Source: Phalacrocorax aristotelis (Eukaryota; Chordata; Aves; Suliformes; Phalacrocoracidae). Taken from it: DNA of 64,000 nucleotides. Below the pieces are notes generated by a model. The model was not told where the DNA came from. It did no database searches and was given only the letters and a program-made list of their open reading frames with translations. A program made the position numbers and the translations under genes. This document shows positions 10,901 to 25,300 of this stretch, one piece after another. Each line of letters opens with the position of its first letter. Position 1 is the first letter of the stretch. The stretch lies in NCBI RefSeq assembly GCF_949628215.1, contig NC_134276.1, positions 30,940,226 to 31,004,225 on the forward strand, written 5' to 3'.

Positions 10901-13900
10901 GTTGAGGGCATTTTCCAGTCTCGCCCTTGGCTGCAAGTCTGCCTTTTTCTTCCCACTGAAGGAGGTTAAGTCTTCATGTCCCGTTGAGGAGGTGTCAGAG
11001 CACACAGAGAGCATACTCCGGCATCAGGACAGTCAGCTCTTGAAGCAAGCTGCTTTATTCAGCTGTGCTGGTTGTAAGTGTACCCTCAAATGGAGAGGGA
11101 CAATCTGAGGTGTACAATAGAGTTGCTGTGGGGACCTAAATACGGAAATAAACCTACAAGAGCTTTGATCCTGATAGCAGCTGGGTAAGAAGATGCTGTA
11201 AGGTAACACAAACAAAGGAACTATCCAGAACAGCTCCGTGTATCAAACACCTTCCTCATGTACAACGTTTCACAACTATATCGTATCCGACTACATTTCT
11301 TTTCAACAGATACATCTGGACTATATTAAACACTCCAAACGAGGGATCAGAGAAAGCAGTTTCTTGTTATTGTTCCATAAAAGCTACTTTTAATATGCAT
11401 TGTAGAAATACCAGGCATTAAAAATCCATGAAGGATCGTCAGTGACTGAAATGATCAACTGCTGTTCTGAGGTCTGAATTTCAGAGATTGCCTTGCTATC
11501 TCCAGGGTCTCCGATGACTATTTTAGCAGTACTGAAAAGCTCTGTAGTTTTACACACAGAACTTTGACCCACACAGATAACTAATATTCAACACTCTGCC
11601 AGATTTTCGGGGGGGGGGATATTGATGATTAATTCAGTTATCTCCTTAGCATAATCCTATTTATTTACAAAGAATGTACAGCCACGTCCCATTTCCTTGC
11701 ATGCAGAGGAAGCAAATGGGAGGGAGCACTGTGCGGCAGTCCAAGTTTGCTGCTCTAGCCAGGATGCCTGCCCAGAAGAAGCTGTCCCTTGGCTTTTTCT
11801 CAGGGCCATGCACCACTGCTTCTCCCACTGTCTGCTGGCTCTCGCGTGGTGTTTCCGGTCCCGGACATGCACACAGGCAAACACAGCTGCAACCAATCTG
11901 TGCTCTTGCTGCCGCATTCACAAGCAGTCCCTAGAGAAACCTCTCTGACTTTCCCCAAATTAGTGCTTGCTCATACGAGTTAGCTCATCTTAGCGCTTGG
12001 CCATGGAGCCCTGTGCCGCGGGCAGCGGTTTCTAGTTTTTAGCTATCTTACACCATAAAATAACTTAATTGCTCCTTCCTGAACAAAGCATGGCCAGCGT
12101 GCCTGTCAGTTTTAACGAGGTTTGTGATCGCCTATAGATCAAAGCTCTGCTCCGGTGGGTTTTGCTTATATTGCATAAAGAGGAAAGGAGAAGCGGCCTC
12201 CAAAGTAAATAGAACAACGAGGAACAAAATTAATTTTCATATACAATTTCTCCTATGACTTGGCAAGCACCAGATTAACCGTGTAAAACAGAAGACTTCC
12301 TACAGAATGTTAATCCTCACAAGAACACATTATAATGAAGATTTCAAAAGTACAAGCACAACCTGTTTTTCATCTGAGACCTTGTCTGTATCATCTTCCA
12401 AACCACAGGCCTGACCCTGGGAGTGGAAGGACTGCTTTCAATAAACAAACCTTGACTTTCCAGTCCTGCACCATCATTTACTTCTGTGCACGTTGCACAG
12501 AGTTGTTACTAAATCCATTCCAGCATAGTTAATAACTACTTTTTTCATTGGTTTTCACAGGTGTAAATGCCTCCATAAAGCTCGTGGCAGTGGAGAAGGA
12601 AGTCCCAGCGGATTTTACTAGCAGGGCGAAGGGGAATTATTTTTCTGAGAACTGATTAGCCACATTGTATTACATGCTGTAACAACGGGAGAGAGTTCTC
12701 CTCTCTCCAACGAGTTTGGCATTATCAGGGAACCTTCCTGAACCATACCTGCCCACAGCCAGCAGATCTACTTTGCAGAGCTAATGAGAGACTGTTGTGT
12801 TTTGTAAATGAAGCTCTGAGCTAGAGAACAAAACAAGTCAGTGACCATCGTTTCCTTTCAGCAGGACTTCCAAATATGCCTGCATTTATGAAATGGATGG
12901 GACTGGTCTTTTTCCCATTCTTCTAACATGGTTCCCAGACAAAATGTCTCTGCTGCTACTGTTTGAGGAAATAAAGTTAAAACCCTGTGAGTGACAAACA
13001 TGTTTAGGCATGCTGAGCATAATTTTGCTTCCAGTGTGGGAGGGTCCTAAATACTTGGCCTCCCCAGTGAAAGAAAGGCACATTCAAGAAAGGCAGAAGC
13101 TGAATTAACCCTTCATTACCAAGCACAATTATACTTCCAAATATTGAAGCCCAGGTCTTCATTTCCGTGGGGCAATTTTTGTGCACTGTAAAAATGTTGG
13201 TGTTCAAATATGCTCTAAACAGGCTGACAAGCACATTTACCAATACAGTACTATCCTGCTGGAGTTGGTCATCTCATCCTCCAAGAAAGGCATATGAATA
13301 AGGCACGTTTCTTACCAGCTGACTTTTGCCTTACTTCCACTGGAGCAACGTGGTTACCTGCTTGATTTTGTCCAGCGCTGGAGCCTTCACTCAGGGCACG
13401 CATACATCTTTGCTGCTGTTCCTGCACAATCCATTGTGTTCCTGGACAACCCAAGTTGTCACCAGCTGCTGTCAGGGTGCTTGGTGGCCAGGCTCTGCAC
13501 CTGGAGGGAGACGGGATGGGCGCAGGGATGAGAGTTGCACTGACCTTGGTCCCACCATGCACATAGGAACTGGAGTCAGTGTGCTCCAAAGCAGCACCGG
13601 CAACTTCTCTGAGCTGTGGCACGCACCCCACAAGTGCTGCAGTCTGCTGGCCTGTAAAACCAGCCTCTCAAGTTAAGAAAGCAGTGGAGCAGGAAACTGG
13701 TAGTGAGGCACAGCCAGCCACTGCTCCCTGAAGCTCCATCCCTTTGAGTCCAACTGATTTGCAATGCTGACTTTGTGTGGTTAGATGTATTTGTTTTCCT
13801 AGTGCTTATTTTGGGGAAGAAAGGACTTACTGGGGCACAGAGAAAAAAATGGTCCAGGGAGTTGCTTGGAGGTTGAATCTCTCTCTAATTTTTTTTTTTA

Positions 13901-15360
13901 TTTTTAAAGTATATTAACATTTGTCATTTAGCATTTACTGTAACAAACCCGCAGCGTGTGACAGACAATAAAAATCCTGCAGTGACTTAAATGGGACTAA
14001 TTATGTGAACAACAAGCTACCAATGAGAATCATGATGCCCTCCATACGAAATAAATAAACATCAGTTTCCACCTAATATTTACTTCTTAGAAGTTCAAGA
14101 CTAATCCCATTTGGCATATTTTGAGGAAGTGAGCTCTTGACCCCAAATGTTTATGGGCTGTAACAGTAAGTCCAATAAAAGAAAGGAAGCATATTTTAAA
14201 GCTGCTCTTAAAATCAGATTGGCTTTAGGCACAATTTTCAGAAAGACAGTATTTCACCTCATGTTTCAAGTAAAGGGGTAAGTGTGACTGATACAGCCCA
14301 TCCAGACCAATAAGATATTTCTTGCTATGAAGATTTCTTTTAACAAGGGTTTTGAATATCCGCTTAATACCCCCCCCAACACATAACGTTATACCACATG
14401 GGTTACATTAGTTGTATCATATTATATACTGGAATAAAATGCTAAGGGAGCTTTCTTTGTGAGACGCGGCAAAATAAGACACCAGCTGAAAAGAATGAGA
14501 AACAACAATTTAATCCCAAATTGGCTTGGAGATAAATAAATAAGCCTTTAAATATATGTATTTAAATGATCTGCTGTCTACAAAACATTCTAGAACAGCA
14601 GTTCATGGCACAACATTTATTGGATATTTTTCTGTAGATAAATAAAATTGTGAAGTAGGTACAAGTGGGCTTCTGTAGGCATGTTATCACTATTTACTAT
14701 ATTTGTTGGAGCCCAGTTTGTGGCCCCTGTTCCGGATGCTGTGTGCTATAGGGACAGCTCTAGGGCTTTTGCTAAAGAAACACTTGTGTAACCTGAAGGC
14801 CATGAGTCAAGCTACAACTTTTTAAATTACATGGTGTTCTGCCTCTTTGAAAGGGATGCAAGGCTGGTCCCAAAGTGTGCTTTGCAAAAAGATAAGTGCA
14901 GTGCATGCTGGCTTTTCACTGTAGCAGCCTTTACAGTTGAGTTCAACTGGTCCTGAGTAAATCAGGAAAACCACTCTACCGAAGCTTTTGAACAGATTAG
15001 AAAGTACTCTAGAAGCAAATAGGACCCAAAAAGCTCAGACTTAAGACTCACTAGCAGGACAGGTCTGGAAGATGAGGAGAACGGACAACCCACTGGGAGC
15101 AAAGGCCATGGAGGCAGGTGGAGAGACCCCGGGCAGGAGAGGCAGCCAGCCCTTCTCAGGCCCTGCTGCCCAAACCTTTCACTTCAAGGAGTCCCATCTC
15201 TTTCGACTTTTCCAAGAAAGAATTAAAAAAAGAAGGGGGAGGAATAATAAAAAAAAGAAGATAAATGTGGTTCTTGTTAATTGGAGCCAGGAATAACTGA
15301 CCAGTAAATTTCCATGGAGTCTCTTTCCACATGGCCCAGCTCTGGGAACGTTGTTGATGT
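7950..15360. other. Intergenic region between TRIM13 and SPRYD7 promoters
   Basis: About 7.4 kb with no recognised gene, mostly AT-rich with dispersed stops in all frames. The longest frames (188 codons at 7952-8518 plus, 116-120 codons around 13.3-13.7 kb) show no recognisable domain. A run of ten G's occurs at about 11608. No CR1 or LTR segment was identified. Unannotated exons of DLEU2-like non-coding transcripts, which in mammals run antisense across TRIM13, cannot be excluded by reading alone. Confidence 0.6.
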
Positions 15361-15625
15361 GATACCTACCATCTGCCCTTCATGATCAGTGTCCTCTTTT
15401 TTTAATATATATAAATTATATAGCGAGAAATATATAAAAAGATATAAATAGATATATTAAAATTGCCTTTTAGGTAGCCATGTGCTGAGGCTGTGGGTGG
15501 CTGGCCATGATACCTACTATCTGCCGTTCATGATCAGTGTCCTCTTTTTTATATATATATATTTATATATATATATAACAAAAAATCAGGTTTAGGTGGC
15601 CGTGTGGCTGGCCAAGCTCAGAGCC
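15361..15625. repeat. Tandem duplication of a 148-bp unit with AT-rich palindromic core
   Basis: The segment starting GATACCTACCATCTGCC at 15361 is repeated from 15509 (GATACCTACTATCTGCC). Both units continue with TTCATGATCAGTGTCCTC, a run of T, an alternating TA-rich stretch, then a GTAGCC/GTGGCC-type end with GTGGCTGGCC. The TA tract differs between units (ATATATATAAATTATATAG versus a longer (TA)n), so the duplication is old or the tract is unstable. It lies about 150-400 bp upstream of the SPRYD7 CpG island. Confidence 0.8.
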
Positions 15626-15779
15626 GCCTGAAGCCACTATCACATTCAAATACAGGTCTTCAGCTGTGGAGGAGAAGGAGCAGGGTTGCAGCTGCATTCA
15701 TTTCAATTTAAATTTTTACTTCCTGAGAAGAGATGGAGTTTTAATGGGATTTTTTGTTTTTTTTTTAAACCGTCCTCGG

Positions 15780-16330
15780 TTTGACGAGACCCCCGGGCCG
15801 AGCTGCCCCCGGTCCATGGGCTGCCCGCCATCTCCCGCCGCCTCCCGCCATGTCACGCCGGGGCGGGCAGCGGGGAGAGAGCCGCCCGCGCAGCGCCACC
15901 TCCCGCCCGCCAGGGGGCGCCGTCCTCCCCCGCCGCCGCGCCGCCCGTTGCGTCTGCGCGGCGCGGCGGGGCCCGGCGCGGCCAGTGATGGCCGCCTCCC
16001 TGTTGTGCTGCTTCTCCTGGTGCAGGGATGGCGGTGCCGGGCATATCCCGCTGAAGGAGATGCCGGCGGTGCATCTCGATACGCAGCGCATGGGTAAGCG
16101 GGGGCGGGCCCGGGTCTCCCCTCCTCCCGCGGCGAGCCGCCGGGGCCGGGGGGCGGGCGGAAGCTGAGGCGGAGGGGCGGGGAGGCCGCAGGCCCGGTAA
16201 GCGCGGGGAAGGCTCCTCAGAACAAACCACCCACAGCCGTGTCCGGGCTTTGCTGAGGAGAGACGCGACCTGGGTCGCTGGAGCAGAGCCGGGGAGGAAA
16301 GCGGCGTGGCCTGCCCGGGGTCCGGCGCTC
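15780..16330 (+). promoter_or_regulatory. CpG island, SPRYD7 promoter and first exon
   Basis: A block of dense CpG and G+C begins just after a T-run at about 15760 and ends soon after exon 1. It contains CCGCCAT (YY1-like) and GGGGCGGG (Sp1-like) words. The SPRYD7 ATG lies inside it at 15988. There is no TATA box at a sensible distance, as expected of a broadly expressed CpG-island gene. Confidence 0.75.
15988..16093 (+). CDS. SPRYD7: SPRYD7 coding exon 1
   Basis: The ATG at 15988 sits in the CpG island. The exon encodes 35 codons plus one base and ends ATGG/GTAAGC, phase 1. It holds the cysteine-rich N-terminus and the HIPLKEMPAVHLDTQRM segment conserved in the family. Confidence 0.95.
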
Positions 16331-19300
16331 GAGCACCGTCATTAACCAGTTTTTATTCAGTTGTATCAGTGGAGACTTACTGTCTCCCGTGTTCTTGACC
16401 GTGACAACAGTGCCTAAAGATCATAGAACCACAGAATGCCCTGAGTTGGAAGGGGCCCGCAAGGATCATCGAGTCCAACTCCTGCCCCTGCACAGAACAA
16501 CCCCAAATTCACACCATGTCTCTGAGGGCGTTGTCCAAGTGCTTCCTGAATATGGCCAGGCTTGGCGCCATGACTGCCTCCCTGGGGAGCCCGTTCCAGT
16601 GCTCCACCGCCCTCTGGGTGAAGAAGCTTTTCCTAATACGCAGCCTAAACCTCCCCGGCACATCTCCCTGCCATTCCCTCGGGTCCTGTCACTGGTCACC
16701 AGAGAGAAGAGATCAGCGCCTGCCCCTCCTCCTCCCCTTGTGAGGAAGCTGCAGATGGAGAGGTGAAGACTGGAAGATGGCACGTTCCCCTGGAGAAGGA
16801 AAACAGCAGAGGATTTTTGTCTCTCTGTATCGACAGGCATGTTTATAATAGAAAGATTTTGTCAGAGAGTAATTCAGCACCTTGCGATTCCATCAAGCAT
16901 TTGCACTCAATGTGCCTTCCCTTTGACACATCTTTTTCTCTAGTGCCTAGAGACAGGGTACGGGGCTTTGGTCTCACAGTGAATCCTTTCTGACTAAATT
17001 GTAAGTTATGCTTCTGATGTGGCTGAGCAAAGGGTGTAATCAGCATGGTGCTGTAAAACCCAAGAGGCGAAATTAGAGCAGCATATGGATTTAAAATAAA
17101 TAAACCCCAGCTGAAAGATGAACTAGCCTGTAAACAGCCTTCCTTTTCTTACTTCAAAGCGTGGTCCATCATCATAATTCTCAGACTAATGAAGCTGTTA
17201 CTCGGGGCAGAAAAGAACAAAAACTGTTCTCAGTATTTAGGGCTTTTAAGGGCTGCTTCCAGACTTCCTAAAACGTTTTGAAGTTTTGTGGGTTTTTTCC
17301 TTCTTGCAGGAACAGATGTCGTCATTGTTAAAAATGGCAGAAGAATATGTGGCACGGGAGGCTGCTTAGCCAATGCACCTTTGCATCAGAACAAGAGCTA
17401 TTTTGAGTTTAAAATCCAGTCCACAGGTTAGTCAGCAAAAATGTACAACTTTAAACTTGGAAGGTATGTCAGATTGCCTGCTGGTGGTCATATCTCAAAT
17501 ACTGAGCACATGCATCTTACTTGCATCCTTGCATCCTTGAACTTGTGAACATTGGAGAGTTTTATAAGTTGTCATTGGGTAAAAGAATTTATTTTTTATT
17601 GTGTCTCTGAAATATTAAAAAGAATGGTAAGTATATTACTAAAGGCATACAAATACTAAAACACCATATTGTTTTGTCTGCTGTTGTACACACGTTTTAA
17701 AGTGAGCATATCTTAGTAATGTTTTTTGGTGAATGATTATGACCACATAAAACACTGTAGCTGTGAAGTATGTTTTTTAACTAGTGCGGTTAATTCAGCA
17801 ATATTTGTAGCTATTTGTCTACCTTTATTTGCTTTTAACATGCACTGTGTTTGCCCAGGCTAGGGTAACACACCTTGTGCTACACCTTGCTCTTGAAATC
17901 AAATGTGCAGCACTTATTCTGACACTGCCTTATCAAGAGGAGTCTTTCAGCACCCTGTTTCTTTGTTTTGCACAGCTCTAATGCAAGGCAGCTGAAAGTG
18001 AATGAAATTTGGAAGCATTATGCTTTTACTAATATGGTCAGCTTCACTAGTACAGAGCACACTCCAGGCTTGCCCATATTCTAACATTAAAAATGAGTCT
18101 ATATTTTTAAAAACAACAGACACTGTGAAAATGAAGCTGTTATTTCCCTGAGTGTTTAGGGTGAGGGAAGAAGAAGGGAAGTGTTAGTCCAGAGACAGGC
18201 CTTACGATACCAGCTGGAGCTTGAACCCGGCGTTTTTTGGTTAAGGGTTGTTTGCATTCAGTTGGATTGGAGTGCAGGTAGCGTGAACACAAATCTGCCC
18301 AGAACACCTTACAGTCAAACCAGTTGTTTGGGTTTATACTACATGTAAACCCTAGATCAGTCTTAAGTTGGCAACTTTACTATCCTTTCTGTTGGGGGAA
18401 GAATCCACTGCAGATGTTGTTAATATATGGTCAGTATTCACACAGATACAGTATCCATGTTCTTATTCTTGAGAAACACAGGAAATAAATTCTCCTCATC
18501 CCTATGAGCCATGTCTTGTCTATTCCTGTGCCCCGAGGCAAGAGAATTGTAGATCACTTAAGTTAAAACTTCGATTCCCAGAAATGTCCCTGTGCAATCT
18601 ATTAGGGGTTATCTGAGGGGTCACCCTGAATGTTGGAAAGTTTCTAAAGTCTAATCTGAGTCTTGTTCGCACTCCTGTCCTTTTCATTCTGGGCATGCAA
18701 GTGTTGGAATAAATTGTTCTCCAACTTCGTCTTTTGGAATTAATTTTCATATATTTTTGCCTCATTTTAGTCTTCTGTAAATTAAACAGTCCCAGTTTTT
18801 TTCCCCATTGTCTCTTTATAGATAATGTTTTCACACTTTAATGGGTTTTTGTCATTTCTTCTAGAATATCTCTAATTGACCCAATTTATCTTGAGGTATG
18901 ATGCTTAAAATGGATGCTGTGCTCCAGCTGCAGCAGCAGTAGACATCCTTCATCTGCTGCACTTGCAATATATCTGCTTTATTAGTGCCATACATTTAGA
19001 AGGTTTTCACAACAGTAGGGCACACGCTCACGCTCAGCGTGTGGTGTGTGATAACCGCCAAATTATATTCTATGAACTGGTCGCCAAGCCACTATTGTAT
19101 TTGTGCCACTTATTATTCCTACTTAACTGTTCTTTGTAATTCAGAAAAAAAAATGAATTTTCCTTATTTCAGACCTCTTAATCAATCTGTCAGGATCATT
19201 TAAAACTTGAGGGGCCTCTGAAGAACTTGCAGTCCTGTCAGACTGGCATTGGCAGCACGTTTAATACGCACGTCGTCACGTTATCCAAGTCACTGATGTG

Positions 19301-22300
19301 AATACGGAACAGTATCTGACCTTGTGTGTTCAATGCAAAACCTCAAACCCCACTTGAGTCATCTCTTTTGATTTGCTAGGGTCTTACTGATGAGTAATTC
19401 TGCAATACAGTTTTCTAACCAGTTGTGCATTTGTATTGCTGTAACTAGACCATGTTTTTTGTAACTTGACTATTTCAACGTTGTATGTATTTCAAAATCA
19501 TTACCAAATCAAGGTCTATCATATTCACAGTTTCTTCTTTTTCCCTAAGACTAGTCTAACCAGCTGAAAAAGGAAATTGTGTTGTTCACAAAACCACGCT
19601 AGTTGGATTTATTTTTTACATCCTCCTACAGTCTCAGAGTTTGTTTTCATTATTTTTTTTCTAGGAATAAAAGTTAAGCTAAGTGGTTACAATTCTCTGA
19701 ATCCTTCTTCTTCAGGATGCTGTTTATCTTCAGTCTCTTATGACTGCTTCTACTGGGTCCAGCCAAGATGGAGTTCATTTTATTCATAGCAGCTCCTGTG
19801 GTGCTGTGTTACAGATTCGTGACCAAAACAATGCTGATAACACACTCATGTTTTAGCTATTGCTGAGCAGTGTTTGCACAGCCTCAAGGCCTTCTCTGTC
19901 TCTCACTCTGCCCCCCGTGAATAAGATTAGGGGTGCGCAAGAGGTTGGAAGGGGACACAACCAGGTGGATGACCCGAACAAACCATATATTATAGGTATT
20001 CCTTGCCACATAATGTCATGCTCAGCAACAAAAGGGAGAGGAGGGGATTTAAGGAGGTGTCATGGTTTTAGCTGGGATAGAGTTAGTTTTCTTCACTGCA
20101 GCTGGCCTAGTGCTGTGCTTTGGACTTAGTATGAAAACAATGTTGATAACACACAGATGTGTTGGCTGTTGCTGGTAGCGCTTGTACTAGTCAAGGACAT
20201 GTCTACCTTCCCATGCTCTGCCAGGTGCACAAGAAGCCGGGAGGGGAGGGGGCACAGCTAAGAGAGCGGATTCAAACTGGCCAAAGGGATATTCCACATC
20301 ATGTAATGTCATGCCCAGTATGTTACCTGGGAGGGGCTGGCCGGGGGAGGGAGGCAGCAATCGCGGCTCGGGGACGGGCAGCATCGGTCGGTGGGTGGTG
20401 AGCGGTTGTATCGTTTGTGTTTCTGGTTTTTTCCTTTTTTCCCTTTTTCTTTTATTATTATTATTATTATTATCATCATCATCATCATCATAATTACTAT
20501 TTTATTGTAATTATTAATCTGTTCTTATCTCAACCCACAAGTTTTCTTTTTTTTTTGCTTTTGCTTTTGCTTTTCTGATTCTCTCCCCCATCCCAGAGGG
20601 GTGGGGGGAGGGAGTGAGCGGCTGCGTGGTGTTTAGTTGCCCACTGAGGCTGAACCTCGACAGGAGGTTAGCTGTCTTTTGTTTGGGAACTGGCTGCGCA
20701 TCGGTTTACCTGTGGGAGGTGGTGAGTGAGTGCCATTGCATCACTTTGTTCTGTTTTCTTTCTTTCTTCCACTTCTTCTTTGCTTATTAATAGATTTTTA
20801 CCTTTAACCACAAGTTTTCTTGGTTTTACTCTTCCTTTCCTCTTCCTCCATCCCACTGGTGCCTGTGGGGGGAAGTGAGTGAGTGGCTGGGTGGAGCTTA
20901 GCAGCCTACCAGAGCTGACCCACAATAGTCCTGGTATTGCCAAGAGATACGTACTGGTAGTACCCCCATGGCACTAGTTAAAAACGCATTTTTATGCTTT
21001 CCTGCTTCAGTCAGATAGTCTTCAAAATAATGCTTTTTTTCTTACCATGTGAATGTCACATTTTAGGGATTTGGGGTATTGGAGTTGCAACCCAGAAAGC
21101 AAACTTGAATCAAATTCCACTTGGTCGAGATGTCCATAGCCTGGTGATGAGAAATGATGGAGCTCTCTACTATAACAATGAAGAGAAAAACAGACTACCA
21201 GCAAACAACTTGCCTCAGGAGGGTGATGTGGTGGTGAGTTTCTTAAGGCTTCTTTACTTCCCCAGATGTTCCCAGATTCCTCTTGTTTGCAGCTCTGTGG
21301 TCAGCCTGCCCATTTCATTCAAATTGTTGAGCTTGTATCTCCTGGTTTGGAAAGTGCTGATACAAACCACTCTTGTGTTTGAATGGATCAGCAGCCTGGA
21401 TATCAGTGGACCTCGTTCTCAGCATTGATATGTTTCTGAATGAGGGACAGACTTTACCAGCATTTGAAAAGTAGCCTCTAAAGCTGTGTTGCAGTCTGGT
21501 TGCAGTATCTACCTAACAGATAACTCCCATCACAAGGATCCTGCATTGTTTGAGATGGGACCTTCCTGAACAAATAATGTGCTGGAATGCATCACATAGC
21601 TATGCACTGTGCCCAGCTGAACCCAAGATCCTGTAGCTAACTGGTTAATGATTAGAAGGACAGAGCCGAACAGAGATAGATCCTGGGTGATAAATGAGCT
21701 GTATTTGTAGAGAGATACTAAGCTGGGAGGGGGTAATGCTCACTGGCAAAATGATTAAGAATGGGAGCAAATGGAGAATCTTCAGACTTTTCATGCCTTA
21801 CTATTCCAGGTTTCTCAAAACATCTTCAAGTGATTTTGTTCAAAGGATGGTGTTTTATTGCTGTCATTTTCTCAACTGTCCTGTTAGAGATTCATTTTCA
21901 AAAATGCACAGGAGCAATGCAATGAAATTTAGACCATTTATCACCGCTACCTTTTCTTGCCTCTCTATAGCAATGGTTAGAAATTTCATCTTTAGAAGTC
22001 CGAAACAGCTAAGGTTGACGCCTCCATCCTTCACCCTCAGATATTATATTAGTCTTTTAATCCTTTTCTGAAACTGATTTTTTATTTTTGGAGGGTTTCA
22101 GACTGTTTCAGGGTTTGGTCAACATATGTAGCCTGAAGAGCTTCAACTAATCACAAAGAAGTAGCTAAAGTCTTGCTGCTAACTCCCCGCTTTTCATAAA
22201 TTTCAGTTTATTTTGTTGTGTCACAAAAATAGATTTCTAAAGTACTGAATGACAACACGAATTGTCACAGCCTTATAAAAACAGTGAGGAAAATCATTTA

Positions 22301-25300
22301 GCTAACAAGTAATTTATTGCCTTGTTTGTGTTTGCTTTCTGCTCTGTAGTCAGCATATTTATAGCATCGTGTATGAAACACTGGTCTGTTGCTGCTGGCA
22401 CGGTAAATGAGCTGAGAGGTTTCCATATGGAAGAATGGACAGATAAACTTCTTTCATAGCATATTCATAGCACTATTTATTAAAGTTATTTCTGTGAGGA
22501 GATATAAACAAGAAGACTGAAAACTGCTTAATATTCAAAATCATTGAAAATTTTGTGTTTCGTTAACATGGTGAAGAATAGTTGGGAAATTTGTTTTGTA
22601 AACTTAGTAAGGCATGGTGTGCAGTACTGTGCTGCATCCAAATGGAATGAGCATTAAGGAATCCTGAATATTTGAAAATACAAATGTAACTGGTCATTTA
22701 TTAACTTCTAATCTTTTGCAGGAATATGTCAAGTGAGGTTTTCTAGGATGCTGTGGTTCGCATTATGGTGTTAAAATTTGCCCATGGCTAAGAAAGCTAA
22801 ATTAAGTAGCAATCTTACATGTGTAAACTTGTTAATGCTTTTTTTGTTAATTTTCTGTGCTTTGCAGGGCATTACATATGACCATGTAGAATTAAATGTA
22901 TATTTAAATGGGAAGAACATGCACTGTCCAGCTTCAGGAATCCGAGGGACTGTCTATCCAGTGGTCTATGGTAAGTCAGAGATTTTCAAACCATTCCACA
23001 GTATGGACAGTATTTTTGTACCAACCCTGTCTTGGGAGCTATGTCATCATCTTCTCACTGCAAGGGAACACACATCAATCATCTATTTTTTGCAGCTACA
23101 ACAATAAATTGCATGAAATACAAACATAGGAAAATGCAAAAATATATTTTCACCTAATTTTTAATGCTGCTTAATAGCTAGGAAAAAAAGCACTGCTTCC
23201 TGACTACGTACAGTGTCCATATCCAACAAGCTGGGGAGTTACTGCACTCAGTCTAGAAATTGCCAGGTAAAAAAAGTTGTGAAGTGGATGAAAAAAAGAA
23301 AAGTAACAAATTCGAACTAATGTAGACTTGTGGGCTAATCTGATTTATCTCTGAAGCTTGGTATTTATGCCTATTGATTTCACATACTTCATAAATGCAT
23401 TCAGTGTTGAATACAAACAGATACTGAATTGCTGTTTGTATTTTCTTATGGAATTAATAACTTTACTGTAGTACTAGTGCAGCCGCTTGCTGTATCATGG
23501 TACAGCTCTTTGCTGCTGTACTGAATTGATCCCCAGTTTTGAAATCGAACAATTGGCGAGCGAATTGTGGTAGCTGTTTTGCCAGCAACCATCAATACAA
23601 CACAGCAGTTTTGAACAAGAAACAAATACCATATCCAATTAATCCCTGCATAGGCAGTTTAAGAAAGAATTTCTGAATTATTGAAGCTGGAATTTGGCCA
23701 AGACATGTGTTAACAATTTTCTCTTTCAGAACTTGGTGGTGGTTTTGTAGTTCTCAAGTAGTCAGAATTCTGTTTAACATCTCAGCTGAAAGGCACCACT
23801 TCCCCTAGCTCAGTGCGAAATCAGCGCCACGCTCTGGGTTGGTTTGCGACTTACAGCAAATGAAAACTGCTCATGCATTCCCTCTGTTAAACCTACAGGC
23901 ACCTCCAGTTTGTCTTTATTCCTGTGTGAGCTTCAGCTAAGTAGTAGCCTCTTCCAAAATAATTTTGCTCTTGAGATACCGTTAGCTATGTGATGTGCAT
24001 AATTTTTTCATTTCACGGTTGGTTCCCAATGAATTTTTGGCCTGTTCCCATTTTTATCTTCATACACTTGTAATACTGAGTTTTATGAACAGGAAGAAAA
24101 TACTCTAGATGTGTTGTAGAGCCTCTGAAGTCTATAAACGTAGCTGACAAATTATATCTTTCCAAGCTGTTAAGAGTGGAAATTGTTTTATATGGTCACG
24201 TTGTGATGTGTTCTTACGCCACATGATGGCGCTGCTAAAATGCTGTGGCAGACAGTGGCTGCCCTGCAGCACTGCGGGATCTCCTTGTGCAAACAGCTTC
24301 GTGAGCAGCCGGAAAAGAGTTGCTGCGTGATAATCGGTTGTTGCGTCTCCCCTATATTTCGGAAATGGTGTTACATAGCATGAAGAATGCAGGTTGCTTT
24401 CAGAAAACATTTGGCGGCATGTTAGCCTACTTTAAATATCCTTTTCTCTGACTAAAGAAGTTCCATGCCTGGGGAAGGCAGTGACCTTCTATTGCCAGGC
24501 TCTTATTATCATCTTCCACAAGTGGGCATAATTTCATCACAATTATCATGTCTCCTACATACAGCTATAACAGTTGAAGCCTGCAAATTGCTTTTGCATG
24601 GTACTTACTTGGTATAAACTTTAACTATGAACGTCCTTAATTTAACGTGATCTTTTTCTAGTTATGTGAAAGGATTTGACCGTAGAAAAGAGGGTTTCTT
24701 AAGCATTTATCCCATCTGTTTTTCAGACTAGCACTATAGATACCTCTTTAAAAGAAACATGATAGGGCAGGCAAACATAATATCAAGCTTGAGAATGTAA
24801 AACAGAAAAATGGACTTAAAGGTTGTTCCCTACAACAGCTGTACCTCAAGCACTTTTGCAGAAATGAGATGCGAACACGGCATAACTACTATGGAACTGT
24901 ACAAATATACTAATGGGAGTTTTAACTGAGCCTAGGAGGGAAAAATTCTTACCTTGGCTCTGAGATATCTAAATTCCAAACCAAAGTATAGAGATGAAGC
25001 TTTTCTGTTTTGATCTAATGTTGCTAGTGTACCAGGTTCATCTTGGGAGAAGTTGTCTTTGGAAGAGATGTTGCTTTTCTGACTGGATGGGTATTTCAGT
25101 TTGCTAATGCGATACGTGAAAGCTTTGCTCTGAAAATACTCAGCAGTTTCTTTCTTATATTCTACAGTGAAGATAGTAACACTTGTGTTGCAGATTATGC
25201 AGGGGGTCCAAAACTGGGAGAGGCATTGTAAAAAACCATTAACTTCCAACTTAAAGAAGCTGTCTTCGGATCACATGCTAAAACAGATGGTCTGACACCA

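Noticed and set aside
20994-21428. 144-codon frame over SPRYD7 exon 3
   Set aside because: Family similarity covers only 21067-21233. The rest reads into intron sequence on both sides of good splice sites.
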